DNA of 64,000 bases from Propioniciclava tarda (GTDB lineage: Bacteria > Actinomycetota > Actinomycetes > Propionibacteriales > Propionibacteriaceae). Of the stretch, positions 57,116-64,000 are shown piece after piece (position 1 is the first letter of the stretch; each line of letters opens with the position of its first letter). The DNA lies in NCBI RefSeq assembly GCF_900182665.1, contig NZ_FXTL01000004.1:1-64000 (forward strand). Direction: 5' to 3'. Both the position numbers and the translations under genes were made by a program. Under the pieces are notes generated by a model, which saw only the letters and a list, made by a program, of their open reading frames with translations, ran no database searches and was not told the origin of the DNA.

Positions 57116-57158
57116 GTGCGGTCCTCCAAAAGCACTCAACCTACTGGACGCGTGAGCG

Positions 57159-57545
57159 TCAACCAATGGTTTCCTGAGAAACTCTTATGATTCGGTTGCG
57201 GACGTCACGCGTCGCGGAGACCTCTGCCACGAACGACAAGAACGGCACCGTCCCCGCCAGGGCGATCGCGAGCAGCCGCTGCCACGGCCACTGGACGCGT
57301 CGTCCGAGGTTGTAGGCGGCAATCAACAGGATCGGATACAGCCAGCCGTGGGCGATCCCGACATACATCACGACCCAGCCGATGCCGCCCAGATACTTCA
57401 GGGGCATACCGACGCAGACCAAGATCACCAGCATGATCCCGACCACCCAGGCCATCACTCGGTAGAACAGCAGCGACTTCCGGATCGAGGGCACCTCGTC
57501 GGGCTCGAAATCCGGCTCGGTGTCAGGGAACAGCCCCACGATCAA
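57159..57545 (-). CDS. DUF3817 integral membrane protein
   Basis: A 128-residue protein of the DUF3817 family with three or four membrane segments (SLLFYRVMAWVVGIMLVILV, then YVGIAHGWLYPILLIAAYNL and LLAIALAGTVPFLSFVAEV). The HGWLY motif and the terminal RDVRNRI stretch fit the family. Function unknown. The TTG at 57545 overlaps the stop of the SURF1 gene (TTGA); GTG 57539 is an alternative start. Confidence 0.87.
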   Translation of the reverse strand: MIVGLFPDTEPDFEPDEVPSIRKSLLFYRVMAWVVGIMLVILVCVGMPLKYLGGIGWVVMYVGIAHGWLYPILLIAAYNLGRRVQWPWQRLLAIALAGTVPFLSFVAEVSATRDVRNRIIRVSQETIG

Positions 57546-58363
57546 ACTTCCTCTCGGCCCGCCCCGTTGGCGGCATCCCGGACCACGTTAGCCGCTGCGC
57601 CCAGCGGCGCCGATTCGGACGCCTCCGCCGCAGCTTCCGCCTCGGCCGCGCGTCGATCGGCCTCGCCCACGGAGTGCGCCAGCTTCAGCCCAAAAACGAG
57701 TGCGAACGCCGCGAACAGCCACCACTGCAGCGCATACGAGCCGTTCTGCAGCGACTTTTCGCCCTGCGGCAGCGTGACGGACGCCGCCGCCAGCCCTTGG
57801 GCGGCCGCGCCCGCGGCGTCCAAGGTCACAAACCCAGGCGTGACCTGCTGGGGCCAACGCTGAGCCAACAACGGCATCCGGACGCTGCCGAGCTCGCCGG
57901 ACGCGACCGACCACTCCGCGTCCCCCTCGCCGGGCAGGAACAGCCCGGTCGCGGTCTGGACGCCGGCCGGCGGGGGAGCGGCGGCGACGGCGTCCCGGCT
58001 CGACACCGCACCGCGGACGATCGGGACGACCCGGCCGTCGGCCACCTTGAAGGCCGTGAGGACGCGCACCGTGCCGTCCTTGGCGACGACGAGCAGCTGC
58101 TGGCCGGGTAGGTACTCGCCGGTGACGGTCACCGGCTTGCCGTAGATGTCGTCGAACGTGCCGTCGGTATGGATGTGGTTCAGCAGCGGCGACGGCGGCT
58201 CCGCGGCGCGCGCGGCGATGGCCGCCGCGCCGCTGTCCATCGAGCGCTGCATCTGCCAGACGCCCAGCAGCAGCATGACGCCGGCGACGGCCAAGCCGAC
58301 GCCGACCCACAGCGCCTGGCGCACCAGGACGCCTCGTCGGGTCAGTCGTGGGCGTGCGGTCAC
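57542..58363 (-). CDS. SURF1-like cytochrome oxidase biogenesis protein
   Basis: A 273-residue protein with an N-terminal membrane helix (LWVGVGLAVAGVMLLLGVWQ), a soluble domain including VTVTGEYLPGQQLLV and VVPIVRGAV, and a C-terminal helix (YALQWWLFAAFALVFGLKL) with the SURF1 W-W-F pattern. It aids haem a3 insertion into cytochrome c oxidase. GTG 58363 sits three bases after TATAGG on its own strand, so the mRNA may be leaderless from a near-overlapping promoter. It ends by overlapping the DUF3817 gene. Confidence 0.87.
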   Translation of the reverse strand: MTARPRLTRRGVLVRQALWVGVGLAVAGVMLLLGVWQMQRSMDSGAAAIAARAAEPPSPLLNHIHTDGTFDDIYGKPVTVTGEYLPGQQLLVVAKDGTVRVLTAFKVADGRVVPIVRGAVSSRDAVAAAPPPAGVQTATGLFLPGEGDAEWSVASGELGSVRMPLLAQRWPQQVTPGFVTLDAAGAAAQGLAAASVTLPQGEKSLQNGSYALQWWLFAAFALVFGLKLAHSVGEADRRAAEAEAAAEASESAPLGAAANVVRDAANGAGREEV

Positions 58364-58403
58364 CCGCCTATAGTCCCATTGACGGACTGTCGAACGGAGC
58401 GCG

Positions 58404-58919
58404 ATGCGAACGCTGGTCACCCTGGCGCCCTCCGACGTCGCCGCGCTCACCTGCCCCTGGTGTGGGCGTTGCCCGGACGCGGCCCAGCGCGGCCTCGCCG
58501 TGGTCCGGGACGGCCGCACCGTCGGCGTCCTCGTCCTCGGGGCCGCGGACGCCGAACGCGACCTCTGCCCGGCGGGGGCGTCCGTGATCGAACGCCTTTG
58601 GGTCAGCCCGGACGACGTCGGCGAGCACATCGGCACCCAGCTCGTGCAGCGCGCCTGCGCCCTGCTCGTCGCCGAGGGGGGGCGCTGCCTGATCGCCTAC
58701 GGCACGCTCGGACGCCCCGACTGCGCCCACCTGCCAGCCGGCTGGCTGGAGCGGGTCGGCTTCAAAGAGCACGTGGGCGGCGTCCAGTGGCGCATCGAGC
58801 TGCGCCGAACCGTCCCCGTCGCCGAGTTGCTAGCGGACGCCGTCGCGCGGCTTGGGCAGCTGTTGCGTCCGGGGCAGCGCCCGCAGCCAGCCGGACGCGT
58901 CCAGCGAACATCCCCCTGA
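58404..58919 (+). CDS. GNAT-like acetyltransferase
   Basis: A 171-residue protein with a GNAT layout: strands around GVLVLGAADAERDL, then IERLWVSPDDVGEHIGTQLV before the acetyl-CoA-binding helix, and GFKEHVGGVQW near the end. The usual R/Q-x-x-G-x-G/A loop is not clear, so the call is at superfamily level. It has Cys in CPWCGRCP near the N terminus. It is divergent from the SURF1 gene by 40 bases. Confidence 0.6.
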   Translation: MRTLVTLAPSDVAALTCPWCGRCPDAAQRGLAVVRDGRTVGVLVLGAADAERDLCPAGASVIERLWVSPDDVGEHIGTQLVQRACALLVAEGGRCLIAYGTLGRPDCAHLPAGWLERVGFKEHVGGVQWRIELRRTVPVAELLADAVARLGQLLRPGQRPQPAGRVQRTSP

Positions 58920-58928
58920 CAAGGCAGA

Positions 58929-58954
58929 ACGCCCGCCGGGGTGCCGGCGGGCGT
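58929..58954. terminator. Terminator between the GNAT and citrate synthase genes
   Basis: Eleven-base perfect arms (ACGCCCGCCGG and complement) around GGTG, followed by CCTGTTT. It lies between two convergent genes and can serve both. Confidence 0.85.
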
Positions 58955-58970
58955 CCTGTTTCGGCGTTGC

Positions 58971-60260
<1,290 letters not shown>

Positions 60261-60381
60261 AGCTCTCCTCCTCATTGAAGCAGCCCTGCTTACGCTGGTC
60301 AGACTACCTGCGGCTGCGGCGCCGGAGCACCCCCGGCGAAGTTCTCCCATCATGGCATCGCGATGTGCCTACGTCGAGATA

Positions 60382-60393
60382 CTTGACCTCAAG
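60382..60393. promoter_or_regulatory. Palindrome CTTGACCTCAAG upstream of gltA
   Basis: A perfect 5-2-5 inverted repeat, AT-rich for the region, about 120 bases before the gltA start and 80 bases before the yceI promoter. It resembles binding sites of MarR-type regulators. Confidence 0.4.
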
Positions 60394-60470
60394 ATGGAAA
60401 GGCTTGTGGACGCCGCGCGTCGCGTCCCCTGGATCGACGATCGGCCCTGAGTGAAGCCTGAGCCCAGGTA

Positions 60471-60520
60471 GTTGACACTTCAATGAACTGGGCCTAGAGT
60501 CGGAGTTGTTGAGACTTCAA
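60471..60520 (+). promoter_or_regulatory. yceI promoter with paired MarR-like operators
   Basis: A -35 TTGACA (60472-60477) and -10 TAGAGT (60495-60500) are 17 bases apart. Two near-identical 13-mers, GTTGACACTTCAA (60471-60483) and GTTGAGACTTCAA (60508-60520), each a TTGA-N3-TTCAA palindrome, overlap the -35 and the early transcript, a typical arrangement for MarR repression. Confidence 0.65.
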
Positions 60521-60544
60521 CCGATTCTTTTCAGGAGGCACTTC

Positions 60545-61093
60545 ATGAGCACCATCCGCGATCTGCAGGGCACCTACGTCCTGGACGCCTCGCACTCGTC
60601 CCTGGCCTTCATCGCGCGTCACGCGATGGTGACCAAGGTCCGCGGCAGCTTCAGCGCGTTCACCGGCGAGGCGACCATCAACGGGGCCGAGCCCGCGGCG
60701 TCCAGCCTGAAGGTCGTCGTCGACGTTGCGAGCGTCAACACCAACGACGCTGGCCGCGACGGGCACCTGAAGTCCGCCGACTTCTTCGACGTCGAGACCT
60801 ACCCGACGATCACCTTCGTGGGCACCGGCTTCGACATCGTGGACGACTCCACGGTCGAGGTGACCGGCGACCTCACGATCAAGGACGTCACCCGCTCGGT
60901 GGCCATCCCGTTCGAGTTCACCGGCGAGGCCAAGGACCCCTTCGGCAACACCCGCATCGGCTTCGAGGGCCGCGTCGACGTCAGCCGCAAGGACTTCGGC
61001 CTCACCTGGAACGCCGTCCTCGAGACCGGCGGCGTCCTCGTGAGCGACAAGATCGTGCTCGAGTTCGACGTCTCCGCGATCAAGCAGGCCTGA
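60545..61093 (+). CDS. YceI-family lipid-binding protein
   Basis: A 182-residue YceI protein without a signal peptide: TYVLDASHSSLAFIARHAMV, then the family segment GHLKSADFFDVETYPTITF and LTIKDVTRSVAIPFEFTGE. YceI proteins are beta-barrels that bind isoprenoid or fatty molecules and are often stress- or MarR-controlled. ATG 60545 has AGGAGG upstream. It stands alone between two likely terminators and its own regulated promoter. Confidence 0.92.
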   Translation: MSTIRDLQGTYVLDASHSSLAFIARHAMVTKVRGSFSAFTGEATINGAEPAASSLKVVVDVASVNTNDAGRDGHLKSADFFDVETYPTITFVGTGFDIVDDSTVEVTGDLTIKDVTRSVAIPFEFTGEAKDPFGNTRIGFEGRVDVSRKDFGLTWNAVLETGGVLVSDKIVLEFDVSAIKQA

Positions 61094-61106
61094 TCCGCTA
61101 GGACTT

Positions 61107-61125
61107 CGGACGCCGTCGGCGTCCG
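61107..61125. repeat. Head-to-head GGACGC hairpin
   Basis: CGGACGCC-GTC-GGCGTCCG: two copies of the over-represented motif form an eight-base hairpin 14 bases after the yceI stop. It could act as an additional terminator stem. Confidence 0.6.
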
Positions 61126-61138
61126 TTGCCAGACGGCA

Positions 61139-61174
61139 GACGCCCCCGCAACCTGTGATGGTTGCGGGGGCGTC
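61139..61174. terminator. Strong bidirectional terminator between yceI and rocD
   Basis: Fifteen-base perfect arms (GACGCCCCCGCAACC and complement) around TGTGAT, between two convergent genes. Confidence 0.9.
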
Positions 61175-61190
61175 CTGCTTGCTTCGTGGG

Positions 61191-62438
61191 CTACTTGGCG
61201 TCGCGCTGGGCCGCGGCCTCCTCGAAGGCCTCGGTCGTCTTGGCGATGATCTCGTCGACCTGGGCGTCCGTGATGACGAGCGGGGGAGCGAACCGGATCG
61301 TCTTGGTGTGGGTGTCCTTGGCGAGGATGCCCTTGGCCAGCAGGCGGTAGCAGAGCTCGCGGGCGGTGCCGAGCGAGGGCTCGACGTCGAGTCCGAGCCA
61401 GAGGCCGGCCTGGCGGACCTCGGTCAGGTAGCCCTTGGCCATCAGCGCGCGGAAGGCGTCGCCGAGCTTCTTGCCCTGGACGCGGGAGGCCTCCTGGAAC
61501 TCGCCGGTCGCCAGCATGTCGATGACCTCGGAGCCGATCGCGCAGGCCAGCGGGTTGCCGCCGAACGTGGAGCCGTGCTGCCCGGGCTGGAAGACGCCGA
61601 GGATGTCGGCGTCCGCCACGACGGCCGACAGCGGCATGATGCCGCCCCCCAGCGCCTTGCCGAGGATGTAGACGTCCGGGACGACGCCCTCGCGGTCGCA
61701 GGCGAACGTCTCGCCGGCGCGACCGAGACCGGACTGGATCTCGTCGGCCATCATCAGGACGCCGCGGCGCGCGGTGATCTCGCGGACGGCCTTCAAGAAG
61801 CCCTCGGTCGGGATGCCGACGCCGGCCTCGCCCTGGATGGGCTCGATCAGCACGGCGGCGGTGTTCTCGTTGATGGCGGCCTCGACGGCGACGGCGTCCC
61901 CATAGGGCACCGAGACGAAGCCGCTGGTGAAGGGCGCGAAGTTGTCGCGGGCGTCCGGGTCATCGCTGAAGGAGATGATCGTGGTCGTGCGGCCGTGGAA
62001 GTTGCCGTCCATGACGATGATCTCGGCGCGGCCGTCCGGGATGCCCTTGACCTCGTACGCCCACTTGCGGGCCGTCTTGATGGCGGTCTCGACGGCCTCG
62101 GCGCCGGAGTTCATGGGCAGGACCATGTCCTTGTTGCACATCTTCGCGAGGGCCTCGACGAACGGGCCGAAGGGGGCGCTGTAGAAGGCGCGCGACGTCA
62201 GCGTCAGCGTGCGCAGCTGCTTCTCGGCGACGGCGAGCAGGCGGGGGTTCTGGTGGCCGAAATTCACCGCGGAGTAGGCCGCAAGGCAGTCGAGGTAGGT
62301 GTTGCCGTCGAGGTCGACGACGGTCGCGCCGTCCGCCTCGGCGATCACCACGGGGAGGGGTGAATAGTTGTGAGCGCTGAACGTCTCGACCTGATCGATC
62401 GCCTGCTGCTGCCGTGCCGACCGCGCGCTAGCCGCCAT
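61191..62438 (-). CDS. rocD: Ornithine aminotransferase
   Basis: A 415-residue class III PLP aminotransferase with MADEIQSGLGRAGETFACD, the PLP lysine in YILGKALGGGIMPLSA and the FGGNPLACAIGSEV loop. The YSPLPVVIAEADGATVVD start and the SRAFYSAPFGPFVEAL region identify the RocD branch. It turns ornithine into glutamate semialdehyde, linking arginine and proline metabolism. ATG 62438 with AAGGGG upstream is preferred. A single-gene unit. Confidence 0.93.
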   Translation of the reverse strand: MAASARSARQQQAIDQVETFSAHNYSPLPVVIAEADGATVVDLDGNTYLDCLAAYSAVNFGHQNPRLLAVAEKQLRTLTLTSRAFYSAPFGPFVEALAKMCNKDMVLPMNSGAEAVETAIKTARKWAYEVKGIPDGRAEIIVMDGNFHGRTTTIISFSDDPDARDNFAPFTSGFVSVPYGDAVAVEAAINENTAAVLIEPIQGEAGVGIPTEGFLKAVREITARRGVLMMADEIQSGLGRAGETFACDREGVVPDVYILGKALGGGIMPLSAVVADADILGVFQPGQHGSTFGGNPLACAIGSEVIDMLATGEFQEASRVQGKKLGDAFRALMAKGYLTEVRQAGLWLGLDVEPSLGTARELCYRLLAKGILAKDTHTKTIRFAPPLVITDAQVDEIIAKTTEAFEEAAAQRDAK

Positions 62439-62517
62439 GATGGGTGCCCCTTCGTGAATCTGGGTGAGTCCGGGCGATCCTAGCGTCAAACGGTGACGTT
62501 GCAAGCAATATTCACTG

Positions 62518-63804
62518 TCAACAGCGTCGAGAACTGAAAACTTTCCGAATGTCGAGCTTGGCGTTGTAGCTGATCGAGCCCGTCCGGAACAGCCGGACGC
62601 CGAGGGCCAGGAAGAGCGCCGCGAACCCGTAGATCAGGACCAGGGTCACGGCCGTCTCCCACGGGTAGAGCGTGCCGGTCGCGTTGCGGACCATCGCCGT
62701 CACCGGCGAGGTCAGCGGGAAGAACGTCAGCACCTGCGAGGCCACCCCGTGCGGATCGGCCATCAAGATGCCCATCGCATAGAACGGCAGGAACAGGGCG
62801 ATGACGATGGTGCCGAACGCGGAGCCAGCGTCTTTGGCCGTCGGCATGATCGCGCCGATCGACACCAGCAGCCCGGTGAACATCAAGAAGGCGCCGAGGA
62901 ACAACAGGGCGCCGACGGCGATGGCCGGCGGATTGATCGCCGACGCCAGGTCCGCCATGGACGGGAGGGCGTCCGGGGGCAGATCAGCCGAACTCGGCAG
63001 GTTGGCGCCCAGGAGCGTCATGATCAGCCCGGGCAGCACCAACATCGGCCCGATCAGGACGAGCGTCTGCACCAAGCCGACCGCCACGAGGGCCAGCAGC
63101 TTGCCGAGGATGAGCGTCGTCGGCTGGATCGTCGTCAAGATCATCTCGGTGACGCGGTTCTCCTTCTCTTCCACCGTGATGTTCAGCATCTGATTGCCCA
63201 ACATGATGATGGCTAGGTAGAACAGCACCAGGAACGCCCCCGGCAGGATGACCGACGCCACGCCCGGCGCGACCCTGCCGTCCGCGTACGTCAGCTCGTG
63301 GACGCGCGGCGTGCCGGTCAGGACGCCGGCCAGCTTGGCGTCCGAGACCTTCTCCTTCGCCGAAGCCAGCAGGACGGAGCGGGCGATCCCGGCGTAGTCC
63401 GTCGGTTGCGCGATGCCCTTGTCGCGCCCGGCAACTTCGATCGTCTGCTTGGTCGGATCGGCCGGATACGCGATGAACAGGTCGGCCTTGCCCGCGACCA
63501 CGGCGGCGCGGGCGGCGTCGGCGTCCGAGGTCGGAGTTCCGCCACTCTTGGCAGCGATGGTCGGGTCGATGAGCCCGGACGCGTCCGTGTAGGTGAAGGG
63601 GACCTGCTGACGCTGGGAGGCGTCCACGCTCTTCATCGCCGAGCCGTTACTGAAGATGACCAGGGCGCTGATCGCCAGCATCAGCGCCGGCACGGCCAGG
63701 GTCATCGCCCAGAACGAGCGGCGCTTGAGCGTGCGGCGGACCTCGAACGCGATGACGGTGCCGAGGTTGTGCCAGGCGCCCGGACGGCGTGTGGTATCAG
63801 CCAT
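62518..63804 (-). CDS. ABC-2 exporter permease (NatB-like)
   Basis: A 428-residue membrane protein with one N-terminal helix (WAMTLAVPALMLAISALVI), a long extracytoplasmic loop of about 130 residues, and five or six C-terminal helices (for example VILPGAFLVLFYLAIIML and LVAVGLVQTLVLIGPMLV), the layout of NatB-type ABC-2 permeases for sodium or drug export. VEEKENRVTEMILTTIQ is the family's conserved coupling segment. It starts two bases before the stop of the ATPase gene upstream. Confidence 0.88.
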   Translation of the reverse strand: MADTTRRPGAWHNLGTVIAFEVRRTLKRRSFWAMTLAVPALMLAISALVIFSNGSAMKSVDASQRQQVPFTYTDASGLIDPTIAAKSGGTPTSDADAARAAVVAGKADLFIAYPADPTKQTIEVAGRDKGIAQPTDYAGIARSVLLASAKEKVSDAKLAGVLTGTPRVHELTYADGRVAPGVASVILPGAFLVLFYLAIIMLGNQMLNITVEEKENRVTEMILTTIQPTTLILGKLLALVAVGLVQTLVLIGPMLVLPGLIMTLLGANLPSSADLPPDALPSMADLASAINPPAIAVGALLFLGAFLMFTGLLVSIGAIMPTAKDAGSAFGTIVIALFLPFYAMGILMADPHGVASQVLTFFPLTSPVTAMVRNATGTLYPWETAVTLVLIYGFAALFLALGVRLFRTGSISYNAKLDIRKVFSSRRC

Positions 63805-63805
63805 G

Positions 63806-64000
63806 TCAGGCCTCCTTCGCGGCGTCCGCGCCGTAGATGCGCAGGAACACCTCTTCCATGCTGGCGAGCCCAGCCTCGAACGAGCGGACGGTCACGCCGG
63901 CGTCCAGCAGCTGCCGCAGGACGACTTGCGCGTCGGCGTCCGATGTCAGGGACAACTCGGCGTAGTTCTTCTCGTTGGTCTCGATGACGTACGCGCTCGA
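63806..64000 (-). CDS. ABC transporter ATP-binding protein, C-terminal end only (runs off the window)
   Basis: The 64 visible residues end in LASMEEVFLRIYGADAAKEA, the C-terminal pattern of NatA-type ABC ATPases ('S-x-E-E-x-F-L-x-x-x'). The catalytic part lies beyond the right edge. Adjacent to the permease with a one-base gap, it is its ATPase partner. Confidence 0.8.
   Translation of the reverse strand, partial: SSAYVIETNEKNYAELSLTSDADAQVVLRQLLDAGVTVRSFEAGLASMEEVFLRIYGADAAKEA

Overview
This window is chromosomal DNA from a high-GC actinobacterium, most likely of the Propionibacteriaceae type. The evidence is the origin-region gene order seen here: rsmG, jag, yidC, yidD, rnpA and rpmH on one side, then dnaA, dnaN, recF, a DUF721 (DciA-like) gene, gyrB, gyrA, a DUF3566 gene and tRNA-Ile on the other. 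Two perfect parS sites inside parA and DnaA boxes between dnaA and dnaN place the replication origin at about 42.1-42.6 kb. The species cannot be named from the sequence alone.

Bases 1-33 kb are a mosaic accessory region ending at a tyrosine integrase and the 3' end of tRNA-Ile(GAT), so they look like an integrated genomic island close to oriC. At 0-17 kb lies a defence island. A head-to-tail operon on the minus strand runs: DUF1156-type DNA methyltransferase (two frameshifts), HEPN-DUF499 ATPase, MORC-like GHKL ATPase, PD-(D/E)XK nuclease, Z1 helicase-like protein, a small ORF and a truncated SIR2-like gene. It sits beside a dcm cytosine methyltransferase, a decayed vsr nuclease and a frameshifted zinc-hook AAA ATPase. 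The operon combines the methylase/ATPase pair of DUF1156-DUF499 loci with the MORC-Z1-nuclease set known from other restriction-modification loci.

At 17.4-23.3 kb are a MobF conjugative relaxase that looks cut short at its C terminus and a toxin-antitoxin-chaperone (HigB-HigA-SecB-like) module. At 23.5-29.5 kb an imperfect direct repeat, each copy containing an excisionase-like gene or its remnant, brackets a WYL regulator, a broken MFS exporter, a TetR regulator with an ABC exporter, and a MerR-VOC fusion with a clear 19-bp-spacer promoter. At 29.5-33.2 kb are an AbiE-type toxin-antitoxin pair, a CX5R phosphatase, the integrase and tRNA-Ile.

At 33.3-47.5 kb is the conserved replication and membrane-insertion core. 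At 47.5-53.7 kb a block separates rsmG from parAB: a DEAD-box RNA helicase, a MNT/HEPN toxin-antitoxin pair and a MoxR-VWA gene set. Just before parA lie a fossil fragment of a second rsmG and a second group of DnaA-box-like sites, marking an old rearrangement. At 54.4-64 kb are parAB, a cysteine-repeat membrane protein, SURF1, a GNAT acetyltransferase, citrate synthase, YceI, ornithine aminotransferase and an ABC-2 exporter running off the window.

The hexamer GGACGC/GCGTCC is strongly over-represented in the core and in parts of the island, but is near background in the defence island and the chaperone TA module. It therefore works as an internal marker of recently arrived DNA.
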